A stretch of DNA of 64,000 bases, taken from an uncultured Lachnospiraceae bacterium. GTDB taxonomy: Bacteria > Bacillota > Clostridia > Lachnospirales > Lachnospiraceae. Location of the stretch: NCBI GenBank assembly GCA_946566685.1, contig CAMNXA010000014.1:1-64000 (forward strand). Direction: 5' to 3'. Below the pieces are notes generated by a model that had not been told where the DNA came from, searched no databases, and saw nothing but the letters and a program-made list of their open reading frames with translations. Positions within the stretch are counted from its first letter, which is position 1; each line of letters starts with the position of its first letter. Below, piece by piece: positions 1-11,031 of this stretch. The position numbers and the translations under genes were made by a program.

Positions 1-66
1 ACGCTACTTTTTTAATTGCTGTTTTCAAAGTGGAAATAAACTTTTCACTTCAGCACAATATCTATC

Positions 67-2151
67 TCAATTCTGGAACATATCCACAATCTGACGCAGT
101 TTCACCACATTCTCGGCATTGTTTTCCATCAGTTCCACATTCCCTTCGACCAGCTGGGATACATCCTGTGTCTTCTGCGCAATGCTTGTGATATTATGCG
201 CCGCCTCTCCCACTGTTGTCGTGATGCCATTGATGGAATCCGCTATCTCCACGATAGCCTCCAGCAGAGTATCCACCTCCTGGCCGATCGCTTTCATATT
301 GCCTTCAAATCCGGAAGCATCTTCGGTATACTTCTCCGCCACATCCATAAAGCCGCTGTAATCCCTGAGTACGGTCTCCTCCAGGAATGCCAGTGTCTCC
401 TGCATACAGGATTCCATATTCTTTACCGCCTGATTTACTTCGGTGGTGATACCATTGATATTGCCGACCGTAGAAGATGTCTGTGCCGCAAGTCCACCGA
501 TCTCATCCGCCACCACAGCAAACCCTTTGCCCGCTTCGCCGGCTCTGGCTGCCTCGATGGATGCATTTAAAGCAAGCAGATTGGTCTGGCTGGAAATATC
601 CAGAATCGACTGGGTGAGCTGGTTTATCTTCTCCACCGCCTTGGCCTGTTCCATGGCCGCCGCTGTCTTCTCCTGTACCGACCGATACATCTGGGTGGTC
701 TTATCCTGCGCCACGCCTGTGGTATTCTTCAGATTATCCGCACGCTGTTTGCTCTCTATGGAAGCCTTTTCTCCTTCTTTGGAATTATCCCGGATCGTCT
801 GTGCCCGTTCTTTTACCTGCGCCACCGTATTATTCACAGTCTCCATGGCCGCCGCGGTCTCTTCCATAGCCGCCGCAAGACCCTGTGTCGTTTCAGAGTT
901 TTCGCCGCTCATGATCTGTACCTGATCTGTAATGTTCGTAAGCTGTTTAAGCGTATCATCCAGATCGGAATGGGCTCTTTGGATATCCACCACCATAGTG
1001 CGCAGACTTGCCCGCATCTCCCGCAGAGAATTGGCCATGTTGCCGCTTTCATCCCTCCGCTTACAGAGTTTCTCGCTGTTCTCATTTTTCTGGAAATTAA
1101 ACTGGGCTGTTTTCTCCACAATCTCATTGATCTGGGTGATCGGTCTTGTGATCACACTGCCGATCACTGCCCCGATGACCACGGAAATACCCATCGCAAT
1201 AAACGCACCGCACAGAATCAACAGTACGATATGTGCCGCCGCACTCTTCAGTTCATCTTCCGGCGCCGTCATCACATACCGCATATTATTCCGCAGGGTC
1301 ATATAACACAATTCTTTGGCCTCTCCCTGGAACCGGTAGCTGAGTGCCGTTCTCTCCTTCGCAGGGTCGGTTAACGCCTGTTTCATACTCTCCGCGCCCT
1401 GCAGGCTGCCAATATCCGTCCCTGTCTCCAGATCCTTATGGTAGACGATATTGCCGTCTCCATTTGCCAGGAAAGCATAGCCGCTCTCAAACAGGCTGGC
1501 ACTGTCTATGGCATCCGTAAATTTGCCAAAATCAATATCCATACCGATGATGCCGATGGACTCGCCGTCAATAATGATTGGAATGACATAAGACACCATA
1601 TAGACATTGATATTGGAATTTAAATAGGGATCCATCCAAAGCGGCGCACCGTGCTGCACCGGTATGTAATACCAGCCCACATGCTCCAGATCACTGGGAT
1701 CATACATTGTAAAATCTGTGGGTGTTATACTGGTAAATTTTTCCCCATCACTGTTTCTGGTCAGGAAGACGCCGCTGTCCGGCTCTGTAAAATCCGGATT
1801 ATAACGGATGTAAGCCGTCAACGCACCCTCCGTATTACCGCCGATCTCATATAACATCTGTTCCATGATCACGGTAAAAGCATCCACATATGCTTTATCG
1901 GTTTTAAAAGCTTCCACATCAGTAAGCTGCTGCAATACTACGCTGTATGCCGTGTTGACAGACTGCTCCACCCGCTCCAGCTGAGCCTCCATCTGCGCTC
2001 CCTGATTTTCACAGACATACCGCATTTCCTCCTTGGAATCCTCGTATTCACTTTTGCCGGAATTGATGATACTGATTCCACCGCAAATCCCTGCTGATAA
2101 AAGAGAACATACCACTACTGTCAAAATAATCCTGGCCTTGATGCTTTTCAT
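67..2151 (-). CDS. methyl-accepting chemotaxis protein (Cache-type sensor, HAMP, MA signalling domain)
   Basis: 694 aa; N-terminal TM, extracellular region, second TM, HAMP-like segment and signature [30 protein letters not shown]. Confidence 0.96.
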   Translation of the reverse strand: MKSIKARIILTVVVCSLLSAGICGGISIINSGKSEYEDSKEEMRYVCENQGAQMEAQLERVEQSVNTAYSVVLQQLTDVEAFKTDKAYVDAFTVIMEQMLYEIGGNTEGALTAYIRYNPDFTEPDSGVFLTRNSDGEKFTSITPTDFTMYDPSDLEHVGWYYIPVQHGAPLWMDPYLNSNINVYMVSYVIPIIIDGESIGIIGMDIDFGKFTDAIDSASLFESGYAFLANGDGNIVYHKDLETGTDIGSLQGAESMKQALTDPAKERTALSYRFQGEAKELCYMTLRNNMRYVMTAPEDELKSAAAHIVLLILCGAFIAMGISVVIGAVIGSVITRPITQINEIVEKTAQFNFQKNENSEKLCKRRDESGNMANSLREMRASLRTMVVDIQRAHSDLDDTLKQLTNITDQVQIMSGENSETTQGLAAAMEETAAAMETVNNTVAQVKERAQTIRDNSKEGEKASIESKQRADNLKNTTGVAQDKTTQMYRSVQEKTAAAMEQAKAVEKINQLTQSILDISSQTNLLALNASIEAARAGEAGKGFAVVADEIGGLAAQTSSTVGNINGITTEVNQAVKNMESCMQETLAFLEETVLRDYSGFMDVAEKYTEDASGFEGNMKAIGQEVDTLLEAIVEIADSINGITTTVGEAAHNITSIAQKTQDVSQLVEGNVELMENNAENVVKLRQIVDMFQN

Positions 2152-2172
2152 AATGCCGCTCCTTTATACTGT

Positions 2173-2856
2173 TTATTCTTGTCCCGTTATGATCCTGGCA
2201 ATCTGCTCATCACTGGCATCTGCCGGTATGTGAAAAGTGCCGGTTCTGAGTTTCTTGTCATACCCCTTCTCACACAGATAAGTATCGAAAGTCTCCGCCG
2301 ACATGACCACACCTGCTTCTTTCAGCTTGCGCGCCACCGTATAGGAACCATCGCCGCTGACAACCGTGATGGTCTCTATCTTCACGGAAGAGGACGGGGT
2401 ATCGTCCTGTCTGGTCATCTCGTTCGTGTTTGCTTCCGGTGTCTCTTCGGAAGCCGGCTCCTCTGCCCCAGATTCTGTCCCCGGCACTTCTATTTCCACC
2501 GGTTTCGCCGATGATGGCAGTTCTTCCTCCGCTGGTTCCAGATCTTCTTCCTCTGCCGGTTCCACATCTTCTTCCGGCTGCGCCGGCTTACTTTCCGGTT
2601 CCTGCGTGACCGCCGGCAGTTGTGCCGGATCTATATCTTCTATATTCTGTTCTCCCTGCGTCTGCTCCTCATCGGCACCCATATCCGCCAGATAAGTATC
2701 CTCCGTCATGCCCAGTTCTTTGGCTCTTTGGATGATCTCCTCATCTGTCATTTCTCTGGGACCGGAGAGTGCAATTCCCATAATGACCGCCGTCACCACA
2801 ATACCGAGGCCGAGTCCCCGCAAATAATATTTCCGCTCCATATCGCACCTGCTCAT
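2173..2856 (-). CDS. membrane protein with Glu/Pro-rich linker and C-terminal YceG/MltG LysM-like subdomain, catalytic domain absent
   Basis: N-terminal TM (YYLRGLGLGIVVTAVIMGIAL), acidic linker, C-term VVSGDGSYTVARKLKEAGVV...LRTGTFHIPADASDEQIARIITG. Confidence 0.7.
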   Translation of the reverse strand: MSRCDMERKYYLRGLGLGIVVTAVIMGIALSGPREMTDEEIIQRAKELGMTEDTYLADMGADEEQTQGEQNIEDIDPAQLPAVTQEPESKPAQPEEDVEPAEEEDLEPAEEELPSSAKPVEIEVPGTESGAEEPASEETPEANTNEMTRQDDTPSSSVKIETITVVSGDGSYTVARKLKEAGVVMSAETFDTYLCEKGYDKKLRTGTFHIPADASDEQIARIITGQE

Positions 2857-2865
2857 CTGTCGTCC

Positions 2866-3978
2866 CTACACGCCTTCAAACAAATCTATGACCAGTTTCA
2901 CCTCACCGAGTCCCAGCCCCAGTTCTTTGGCGATCGCCATATTCGATTTACCTGCCTTATGCAGTTCTAAGATCCGTTCATTACTGTTGCGCCCGTTATC
3001 CTTGCCCTTGGCGAACTGAATCTCCACGCTGCGGGCATCCTCCGCAGGTTCCCTGCGAAATCCTCTTTTGGCCTTTGTCCTGCGTTTCAGGCTCTCCGGT
3101 TCCTCCTGTCTGGCACCGAATATTCCCATGCTGGCAAAAGCCTCGCTGGTCGTCATCTCCTGCTGCGGCGCCACATAATCGCCGTCAGGCTCATGAAGTA
3201 TCTCTACCCGCTTAGGGCGGATCGGCTGAAATTCTATCTCTTCCGGCTGTTCCTCCGCATCAAAACCGGACGCTGTCTCCTCTTCCGGCACCTTCCCCGG
3301 AATCTCTTCCACCGTCCTGTCATCACCAGTCAATGCCTGCACTTCCTGAAGCACATCCTGTCGGTATTCCCTTGCACTGTGAAGCGACAGCAGATCTGTC
3401 CTGGTATCCTGTACGGCACCCATCACAGATTCCACTGCTTCCTGTACAGCCTCTTGCGCCTGTCTGGCCGTATTTTCCGCCTCCTGCACCTTTAAGATTG
3501 CCGCCTCCGCAGCATCCTCCGCATCCTGTATCTTCTTTGCCGTCTCCTTTGCCGTGACTTCCGCATCTTTCACAGTCTGCCTGATCTCCTCAGACGCCTG
3601 CGTGGCCTCATTGATCGTCATCATCAGATTATCGTGTTTGTCATTCAGCATATCATAGAGAAACACGACTTCCTTATGGTTTTTATTGATTTCCTCAAGC
3701 ACGGTATCGGAATACTCATTCACCGCCATGATCTTCTCATTGGTCACACGCTCCATGGCGCGCTCCGTCTTTTCTATGGAATAGTTGATGGTCTCATCGA
3801 CAATGTCTGATATCTTTTCCCTGACATCCTTCACCTCAGCCTCCACCATTCTCCTGACTTCAGCCTCACTGATCAACTGCACTTCCTGACTGGTATCTTT
3901 CTTTCTGGCCGGCAGAAGATATCCCAACAGAAATACTCCTGCGCCAATGATGATCATAACGACCTCTATTACGCTCAT
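2866..3978 (-). CDS. DUF6115-like protein: N-terminal TM, long coiled coil, C-terminal helix-turn-helix-like segment
   Basis: TM MIIIGAGVFLLGYLL, coiled coil, C-term NERILELHKAGKSNMAIAKELGLGLGEVKLVIDLFEG. Confidence 0.65.
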   Translation of the reverse strand: MSVIEVVMIIIGAGVFLLGYLLPARKKDTSQEVQLISEAEVRRMVEAEVKDVREKISDIVDETINYSIEKTERAMERVTNEKIMAVNEYSDTVLEEINKNHKEVVFLYDMLNDKHDNLMMTINEATQASEEIRQTVKDAEVTAKETAKKIQDAEDAAEAAILKVQEAENTARQAQEAVQEAVESVMGAVQDTRTDLLSLHSAREYRQDVLQEVQALTGDDRTVEEIPGKVPEEETASGFDAEEQPEEIEFQPIRPKRVEILHEPDGDYVAPQQEMTTSEAFASMGIFGARQEEPESLKRRTKAKRGFRREPAEDARSVEIQFAKGKDNGRNSNERILELHKAGKSNMAIAKELGLGLGEVKLVIDLFEGV

Positions 3979-4008
3979 GTTCTTTTCATTCCCTTCCGTA
4001 ATCCGACC

Positions 4009-4326
4009 CTATCTGGAAACATCGAAGGTACTCACTCCCTTCAGAAGTACCTTTCCATCGGCCTCTTTCCTTGCACCTTTCCTGCTTTTTCCGCCATCTC
4101 CATGATACTCGTTGCTTCCCTTGTCCTTGGCATCAAACTTACGCTCATGATACTCCGGCTGTTCCCCCTTATTGACGCGTTTGACCTGCTTCTCAACCTG
4201 CTTCGTCATCTGCTGCCCAAAGTTCGCCTGCTCTACCATACCCTTCGTATCATCATTGTGTTTGATCGTTGTATAATCCTGGGCCCTTGTAATCTGCCCC
4301 TGCAATTCTACAAATCCTATTGCCAT
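4009..4326 (-). CDS. small fla/che-locus hypothetical protein
   Basis: 105 aa ORF in tight operon spacing between FapA-like and DUF6115-like genes. Confidence 0.6.
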   Translation of the reverse strand: MAIGFVELQGQITRAQDYTTIKHNDDTKGMVEQANFGQQMTKQVEKQVKRVNKGEQPEYHERKFDAKDKGSNEYHGDGGKSRKGARKEADGKVLLKGVSTFDVSR

Positions 4327-4380
4327 CCCCTGTCACCCCTTCTTCCTAATCGAACGAAACTCGATTTTGACATTGCTTTC

Positions 4381-5976
4381 TTAAAACGGCTTCATCTTTA
4401 CATCGCCTCTTTCCCTGACGAAACGACAGTAATGAGAGGGCTTCTGTACGATCATCGAGACATCGCCAATACAGATCCTGGTACCCGGATAGACCACTCC
4501 TTTGACTCGTACTACCGTGTCTGCCGGATCTCCTGCCTGCTCCTCCAGTTCATGTAATTCCTTATTCGCTTCCTCAAGCGCTCTGGTCTTCTGCTCATTG
4601 GCCAGCACCAGTGACTGTACATATTTTATCTGTTCATCGCTCAATCTTGCACCCTGGGCTAGTTTCTGTTTGGTGGACAACAGGATCGGCTGTACCATCT
4701 GCAATGTTTTCATATCTTCATTGATCTGCTGTTGCAGCTGTTTGATCCGTTCTTTGATCGCAGGATCCGCACCGACTTCAATGATCGTATCGGCACCCAT
4801 CTCAGATCCTAATGTCTTCACATTGACGCTCCCTGTGGCACAGACTCTGCCGCCGGTGATAAACCCGCGCTTTCCGTCCACATTCACTTCCCCGCCCGCT
4901 GAAATCCTGCTATGCAGGATCGATTCGGAACTTATATATCCTTTCGCCTCAGCGGTGACATTTTCAAGAAACTTGGACACAATATTTCCTTCTGCCCTGA
5001 GCACACCCTTTCCCATGCCGTTCATGCCCCTGGTGATAATGATATTGCCGCCCGCCTCCAGAACCGCACCTTCCACAACACCTTTCACCATGATGTCGCC
5101 CTTGGCCTTTACCTGGAAATTCGTGGAAACATTGCCGTTAATCTGCACATTCCCATCATAATCGATATTGCCTGTGGAATTGTCCACGTTCTCCACCGAC
5201 AACTCATCGGACACAAAAATTGCGCCATCCACCAGTTCTACATGACCGTCAACCATGGAATACAGCGTCAGGCCGTCCTCAGATTTTTCAATATTATGAC
5301 CATAATTAAAAGTTACATTCTTCACCTCCGCAGGCATAATCTTATCACCCATAATGGTACTGCCTGCTACTCCCGGCTGTGCCGGATGAAGAACCGCCAG
5401 TTCATCGCCCTTGCTGCAATGATTTAGTATATTCAAATGAAAAAAATCTACACTGCCGTCTTCGTTTAAAGTCGGCTTTGCCTTCTTATCCGTATTAAAT
5501 TTATATTCGATATATGCGTCTTTACCCTGTACAGGCGCTTTGCCCTCCACCACCAGGATCTCCTCGCAATACCGTCTCTTTTGGAAAAACTTAATTACTT
5601 CTTCCTTTTTAAGACCACACTTGATGCCGCGCAGACTAAGGTCATGCACAAATTCCTGGGGCGTCATATTCTCACCACCCACAGAAGCCGCATAGAACTT
5701 AGCATAAGCCTGCATTTTATCAGGCGTAATCGTCAGTTTATAACATTCTCTCTCCGGATATCTCGTCTGTGTGTTCAGAAGGATTTCCGTCTCCTCTTTT
5801 TCTGCTGTCTCCAACGCCTTCCTGATTGCTGGCAGGTCACAGGCATACTCCTTCATGGTAAGATATTCAGCCACATCGTTGATATCGACAGGTTTTCCCC
5901 CCTCCGTTGGAGGAAATATCCTGAGCGCTGACATTTTCTCTCCATTTACCAATCTGAAATAACCGTTCATACACAC
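4381..5976 (-). CDS. FapA-family (DUF342) protein
   Basis: 531 aa; beta-helix region (GNIDYDGNVQINGNVSTNFQVKAKGDIMVKGVVEGAVLEAGGNIIITRGMNGMGKG) typical of DUF342/FapA, followed by a coiled coil. Confidence 0.9.
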   Translation of the reverse strand: MCMNGYFRLVNGEKMSALRIFPPTEGGKPVDINDVAEYLTMKEYACDLPAIRKALETAEKEETEILLNTQTRYPERECYKLTITPDKMQAYAKFYAASVGGENMTPQEFVHDLSLRGIKCGLKKEEVIKFFQKRRYCEEILVVEGKAPVQGKDAYIEYKFNTDKKAKPTLNEDGSVDFFHLNILNHCSKGDELAVLHPAQPGVAGSTIMGDKIMPAEVKNVTFNYGHNIEKSEDGLTLYSMVDGHVELVDGAIFVSDELSVENVDNSTGNIDYDGNVQINGNVSTNFQVKAKGDIMVKGVVEGAVLEAGGNIIITRGMNGMGKGVLRAEGNIVSKFLENVTAEAKGYISSESILHSRISAGGEVNVDGKRGFITGGRVCATGSVNVKTLGSEMGADTIIEVGADPAIKERIKQLQQQINEDMKTLQMVQPILLSTKQKLAQGARLSDEQIKYVQSLVLANEQKTRALEEANKELHELEEQAGDPADTVVRVKGVVYPGTRICIGDVSMIVQKPSHYCRFVRERGDVKMKPF

Positions 5977-5978
5977 CC

Positions 5979-6764
5979 CTATTTTCTTCCGTCAGCATCC
6001 GTTAGTATCCCGATATATTTGCCAAGCCGACCACGCATCTTCTGCAAAGCCCTGGTGTGCAGCTGGGATATCCTGGATTCAGACACTTCCAGGATATTAC
6101 TGATTTCCTTTAATGTCAGTTCCTCATAATAATATAATACAATGACTTTACGTTCTTTCTCTGTCAACAGTTCGAGTGCTTCCGCCAGAATCTTTTTCAA
6201 TTCCTCTTTTTCCAGGATCTCCTCCGGCGAACCAAACTGGGAACTCTTGGAATGACTTGCCTCGTTAGACAGTTCACTCCCCTGTTCCAGGAATTCATTG
6301 AGAGACACCACATTGGTAATCTTCATCTGCGACTGCCAATCCAGATACTCATCGCCTGTAATCCCCAGGCTTTCTGCGATCTCCTCATCGGTAGCGCTCC
6401 TGCCATATTTGGCTTCAATCTCCTTGATGGCCGCATCTATCTTCTTCTGCTTCTGCCTGATCGTGCGCGGGATCCAGTCCATCTTACGGATCTGATCCAG
6501 AATGGCTCCCCGGATCCGCAGACTTGCATAAGTCTCAAACTTAACATCCTTGAGGCAATCAAACTTGTCAATTGCATCGATCAGCCCAAAAATCCCGTAA
6601 CTGACCAGATCCTCATACTCTACATTGTATCCCAGATACATGCTGAGACGCCCGGCAACCACCTTCACGAGCGGGGCATATTCCAATATAATGTTTTCCC
6701 TTATCTCGGGAGACTTCGTCCTCCCATAGTCCTCCCAGAGTTTCTTTCTGCCTGCCTCGTCCAT
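5979..6764 (-). CDS. fliA: FliA/WhiG-family RNA polymerase sigma factor (sigma-28/sigma-D)
   Basis: LWEDYGRTKSPEIRENIILEYAPLVKVVAGRLSMYLGYNVEYEDLVSYGIFGLIDAIDKFD... and region 4 LTLKEISNILEVSESRISQLHTRALQKMRG. Confidence 0.95.
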   Translation of the reverse strand: MDEAGRKKLWEDYGRTKSPEIRENIILEYAPLVKVVAGRLSMYLGYNVEYEDLVSYGIFGLIDAIDKFDCLKDVKFETYASLRIRGAILDQIRKMDWIPRTIRQKQKKIDAAIKEIEAKYGRSATDEEIAESLGITGDEYLDWQSQMKITNVVSLNEFLEQGSELSNEASHSKSSQFGSPEEILEKEELKKILAEALELLTEKERKVIVLYYYEELTLKEISNILEVSESRISQLHTRALQKMRGRLGKYIGILTDADGRK

Positions 6765-6772
6765 ATTGGCTC

Positions 6773-7207
6773 CTACTCATCTTTTTTATTTGTCGCTGCT
6801 TTCCTCGGCGCATCCTGCTCAGAAGGATCTTTCTCTATCACTTCGCCCTCTTCCATGTGGGCCTCTTCAATCTGTCTCTCAAAACGATCCAGCATAGTTT
6901 GCAAAACGCATCCCGCGAAATAAAATCCGACCAGTACACACAAAAGTATGATCAACATGGTCTTCAGATCATAATGCAGAATGCGCATTGTAATACTGGT
7001 AATCGCCCCGGCAAGAAGCATCACAAAAGGAGGGATCAGTCTGCGCTTCTTCGCTCTCGCCTGTCTCTCTTCTTCCTCCCTTTTTTCTCTTGCCTCTCTC
7101 TGCGCCGCACTCTCCGGTTCCTGCTGTTCCCCTTCTTCTTCCGGCGCATCATCAGGTTGTTCCCTGATATTCTCTTCTTCCCTGGTGTTTGTCTCTTCCC
7201 AATCCAC
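6773..7207 (-). CDS. hypothetical membrane protein of the fla/che locus
   Basis: 144 aa, charged N-terminus, two hydrophobic segments (IPPFVMLLAGAITSITM; TMLIILLCVLVGFYFAGCVL); operon position. Confidence 0.65.
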   Translation of the reverse strand: MDWEETNTREEENIREQPDDAPEEEGEQQEPESAAQREAREKREEEERQARAKKRRLIPPFVMLLAGAITSITMRILHYDLKTMLIILLCVLVGFYFAGCVLQTMLDRFERQIEEAHMEEGEVIEKDPSEQDAPRKAATNKKDE

Positions 7208-7242
7208 CCTATCAATCCTTCCACTGTATACTCTTCATCCGG

Positions 7243-7728
7243 TCAGATCTTATACTCCGCCTTGCCTACCGCACGGATCACGAAGTCTCCCGTTTCCGGA
7301 TGAAAAATAACAGTCCTTCCAAAATTCTTCCCTGTGTCTTCCGCCAGGATCGGAATCCGCAGCTGCGCCAGTTTTCTCTTGGTCGCTTCCACATTCCGTT
7401 CTCCCACACGAACCATCTCGCTTTTGCTCTGAAATCCGAACATCTGCGCACCACCTGCGATCTTGGCTACCAGACGGTTCCTGTCGGCGCCCTTCCTGAC
7501 TACCTGCTTGACCAATTCCTCTATCCCTGTATCTGCAAACTTAGGAATATTGGAATTATTACGGATCGTTGTGCTGTCCGGAAGCATGATATGCGCCAGA
7601 CCGCCAATTTTCGTAACCGGATCACGAATCGCAATCCCGACACAGGATCCCAGCCCCAGCGTTGTAATAGTGTCAGGGCTGACGCACACATTCAAATCAG
7701 CCATTCCGACCTTTATCTCTCTTCCCAT
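7243..7728 (-). CDS. cheD: chemoreceptor glutamine deamidase CheD
   Basis: TLGLGSCVGIAIRDPVTKIGGLAHIMLPDS catalytic Cys motif. Confidence 0.95.
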   Translation of the reverse strand: MGREIKVGMADLNVCVSPDTITTLGLGSCVGIAIRDPVTKIGGLAHIMLPDSTTIRNNSNIPKFADTGIEELVKQVVRKGADRNRLVAKIAGGAQMFGFQSKSEMVRVGERNVEATKRKLAQLRIPILAEDTGKNFGRTVIFHPETGDFVIRAVGKAEYKI

Positions 7729-7772
7729 ATTACCGCTTTCTCCTGTTTACACATATACTCGATAATCCAAAA

Positions 7773-8390
7773 TCAAACTGTAATTCCCAGAGCAGCCAAT
7801 ATTCTGCCATAGGACTCCAGATCCGGAATCAAAATGAAATACCCATCCAGAACCATTTCATCAAAGAACTGTGTCTGTATCAATAATATTCTGTCTCCAA
7901 GGGCACCGAACTCGATCGCCGGCACGCTTAAGATTGCTCCCGCCATATCCACGCACAGATCCGGGACTGACGGAAAGATTGACAGATTTGTGATACTGGA
8001 CAGGGAATTGAGGTAGGCTCCCGTTATGATATTACCTACCTCCTTCAGCGCGGAGAACTCCATCTCCGTAAACTCCTCGCCTTCCGATTCCATTCCCATC
8101 AGTTTTCCCACCAGATGTTTCGCAGCGAGTTTTTCCAGAAGGAACATGATACTGCCTGTAATATCGCCTTCAATTCCCAGATAGATACCAGCCATAACCA
8201 GTTCTTCACCGCCCATGGTCTCTCCCAGTTCCTTAAATTCCAGAAGTCTGACCTGCGGGACCGCCATATCCACCTTACACTGCATCATCTGCGCCAGCGC
8301 AGTCGTTGCATTGCCGGCGCCAATATTGCCTAATTCTTTCAAGACGTCAAAATACTCATTTGACATTTCTTCTAAGGAAATTTCACCCAC
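7773..8390 (-). CDS. cheC: chemotaxis protein CheC
   Basis: DVLKELGNIGAGNATTALAQMM and second motif EFSALKEVGNIITGAYLNSLS. Confidence 0.95.
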   Translation of the reverse strand: MGEISLEEMSNEYFDVLKELGNIGAGNATTALAQMMQCKVDMAVPQVRLLEFKELGETMGGEELVMAGIYLGIEGDITGSIMFLLEKLAAKHLVGKLMGMESEGEEFTEMEFSALKEVGNIITGAYLNSLSSITNLSIFPSVPDLCVDMAGAILSVPAIEFGALGDRILLIQTQFFDEMVLDGYFILIPDLESYGRILAALGITV

Positions 8391-8401
8391 TCTGTTTCCT
8401 C

Positions 8402-8854
8402 CTATATGCCTTCTAATACTACTGAATTCAAATCCAGCAATGAAATCAGTCCGCCTTCACATTTACCAACTCCACATAAGAAGCTTGCCTTCTCATCCTT
8501 GGAATCATAAGCCATCTTCTCAATGTTTTCGTTCTCTAAGGTCACGACCTCTTTGACTTCATCAACGATCACACCAATTGTACCATGCTGCTCCAGCTTC
8601 AGGATAATGATCCGGCTGGACTTCGTCTCCACATCCGCTTCCAATCCCATCTTGATCCGTATGCTCATGACCGGGATCACCTCACCACGCAGATTGATCA
8701 CGCCCTTCAGATAAGCATCTACCTTAGGCACTCTGGTGATATGCTGCATCCTTACAATATTATCAATATATTTGATATCGATCCCATACTGCTCTTCCCC
8801 CAGCTTGATGACGATGAACTGTGTGGTCGCTCCAACTGCTTTTAATTCTTCCAT
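8402..8854 (-). CDS. cheW: chemotaxis protein CheW
   Basis: QFIVIKLGEEQYGIDIKYIDNIVRMQHITRVPKVDAYLKGVINLRGEVIPV. Confidence 0.96.
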   Translation of the reverse strand: MEELKAVGATTQFIVIKLGEEQYGIDIKYIDNIVRMQHITRVPKVDAYLKGVINLRGEVIPVMSIRIKMGLEADVETKSSRIIILKLEQHGTIGVIVDEVKEVVTLENENIEKMAYDSKDEKASFLCGVGKCEGGLISLLDLNSVVLEGI

Positions 8855-8873
8855 AGCCTGTTCCTCCCTCTTC

Positions 8874-11030
8874 TTAGATCAGTGTATTGGCATCAAGGAT
8901 CAGTGCCACCTCACCGTCTCCCAGAACCGTAGCGCCGCTGATGATCTTACACTTACTGATATATTTGCCAAGCGACTTGATAACGATCTCCTGCTGTCCG
9001 ATCAGTTCGTCCACTACGAGACCTGCCTGCTTATCACCTTTCTTGACGATAACGACCACCAGATTATCCTCCGGATTCTTCTTACTGGGAACATCCAGAA
9101 TATCACACAGGCGCACTAACGGGATAACAAGGTCCCTAAGCTGGATCACTTCCTTGGCCTGTACCAGCTTCACATCCGCAGGTGAAATATCCTCGATGGT
9201 CTGAATGGAACCTAAGGAAATCGCATATTTTTCATTCCCGATATCCACCATCAGAGCCTGTATGATCGCCAGGGTAAGCGGCAGTCTGATGGTCCAGGTA
9301 CTTCCCTCTCCCAGCTTGGACTTCACTTCCACTTCACCGCTCAAGGACTCGATCATAGATTTCACAACATCCAGTCCCACGCCGCGCCCCGATACATCGG
9401 AAACAACCTTGGCGGTGGAGAACCCTGCATTGAAGAGAAGATCGATGATCTCCTTCTCACTCATATTCTCACCCTGTTCAGGCGTAATGACACCGCGCTC
9501 GATCGCTTTATTCTTAACAGCCTTGGTATCGATACCATTACCGTCATCCCGCACCTCGATCACGACATTATTACCGTCCTGATAAGCATCCAGGAATATG
9601 GAACCGACTTCCGGCTTTCCTCTTTCCTTACGAACCTCAGCTGACTCCAGGCCATGGTCTGCGGAATTCCGCAAAAGGTGCATCAGCGGATCACCGATCT
9701 GATCTACCACGGTACGATCAAGTTCAGTCTCCTCACCGCTCATATACAATTCCATCTTCTTGCCCAGCTTCTTCTGCAAGTCACGTACCATACGAGGGAA
9801 TTTGTTGACAGTACTCTCGATAGGCACCATGCGGACTTTCATGACAGATTCATGGAGAGATGTGGTGACACTTTCCAGGTACTCAATCTGTTCATTCACG
9901 GCCGGACTCGAATTACCGGACATGGTCGATGCGGATACGAGGGAGTTCTTCGCAATGATCAACTCACTGACCAGATTCATCAAAGTATCCAGTTTCTCAA
10001 TATCTACTCTGACCGTCCTGTTTACCACCGGTTTATTGGCCGTATTCTTCTTGGCTGCGGGAGCCGGTGTCGCTGCCGGTGCAGGTGTCTGATCCTGCGG
10101 TGTGGGCTGCGCCGGGGCTGCTTCTGCCGGAGGCGCCGCCTCAGTTACAGGCTGTGCCGGAGTTGTCTCTGCCGGCGCTGGCTCAGGCTGTTCTGCCGCC
10201 GCTTCTTCCTCATCCGCTTCCTTGGCTGAATTTACATCATTCATATTCAATACACCGCCAATGACGTCCTCAATCTCAGACACGCTCTTGGCCGCGTTCA
10301 CAACCGTATCAAGTTTTTCCTCAGAGATAATGATCAGGCTGAAATGCAGGTCAAACTTCTCATCCTCTATGTCCTGTGAAGAAGGATCGGAGACGATGAT
10401 CTCACTGGTCTCCTCAATGGCCTTGAACACCAGGAATGCCCTCGCTGCCTTTAAGATACAGGACTCCTGTACCTTAACAGTGAGGCCATAGACGTTCTTG
10501 CCCTGTCTGTCGGCTTCTTTGAGTACGTTCTGCTGGTTCTCATTCAATTTAATCTGCCTGAACATCTGAGCAGACTCTGAAGTCTCTGAAGCCGCCGGAG
10601 CGTTCGCCTGCGGTGCGGGCGCTGCCTTGTCAGCATTCTCTCCCTCATCACCGCTCATAATAACATTCAGCCGCTTGATCAGTGCGCCGTTATCATTGGT
10701 GCCCTCATCCGAGCTCTCTCTGATATTGGTGTTATATTCCTCGAGTGCGTCCAGACACTGGAACAGCACATCGATCATATCCGCATTGACTTTGATATTG
10801 CCGTTTCTCACTTCCGAGAATACATTCTCCATGTCATGTGTCAGAGTCTGCATCCTCTTATACCCCATAGTACCCGCCATGCCTTTCAGGGAATGGGCCG
10901 CACGGAAGATCTCATTGATCGTATCCATGTTCTCCGGATCCTGCTCCAGAGATAGAATCTGTGTGTTGAGATTCTGTAGATGCTCATTTGTTTCATCCAG
11001 GAAAATCTCGAGATACTGACTTACATCCAT
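8874..11030 (-). CDS. cheA: chemotaxis histidine kinase CheA
   Basis: HPt AAHSLKGMAGTMGY, HATPase motifs (LLRNSADHGLESAEVRKERGK, GFSTAKVVSDVSGRGVGLDVVK), C-terminal CheW-like domain; Ala/Pro linker. Confidence 0.97.
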   Translation of the reverse strand: MDVSQYLEIFLDETNEHLQNLNTQILSLEQDPENMDTINEIFRAAHSLKGMAGTMGYKRMQTLTHDMENVFSEVRNGNIKVNADMIDVLFQCLDALEEYNTNIRESSDEGTNDNGALIKRLNVIMSGDEGENADKAAPAPQANAPAASETSESAQMFRQIKLNENQQNVLKEADRQGKNVYGLTVKVQESCILKAARAFLVFKAIEETSEIIVSDPSSQDIEDEKFDLHFSLIIISEEKLDTVVNAAKSVSEIEDVIGGVLNMNDVNSAKEADEEEAAAEQPEPAPAETTPAQPVTEAAPPAEAAPAQPTPQDQTPAPAATPAPAAKKNTANKPVVNRTVRVDIEKLDTLMNLVSELIIAKNSLVSASTMSGNSSPAVNEQIEYLESVTTSLHESVMKVRMVPIESTVNKFPRMVRDLQKKLGKKMELYMSGEETELDRTVVDQIGDPLMHLLRNSADHGLESAEVRKERGKPEVGSIFLDAYQDGNNVVIEVRDDGNGIDTKAVKNKAIERGVITPEQGENMSEKEIIDLLFNAGFSTAKVVSDVSGRGVGLDVVKSMIESLSGEVEVKSKLGEGSTWTIRLPLTLAIIQALMVDIGNEKYAISLGSIQTIEDISPADVKLVQAKEVIQLRDLVIPLVRLCDILDVPSKKNPEDNLVVVIVKKGDKQAGLVVDELIGQQEIVIKSLGKYISKCKIISGATVLGDGEVALILDANTLI

Positions 11031-11031
11031 A

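Noticed and set aside
1-66. Possible terminator after the MCP gene
   Set aside because: Imperfect AT-rich inverted repeat (AAGTGGAAA/TTTTCACTT) without a convincing U tract.
4502-5427. Plus-strand ORFs antisense to fapA
   Set aside because: Shadow ORFs; coding evidence is on the minus strand.
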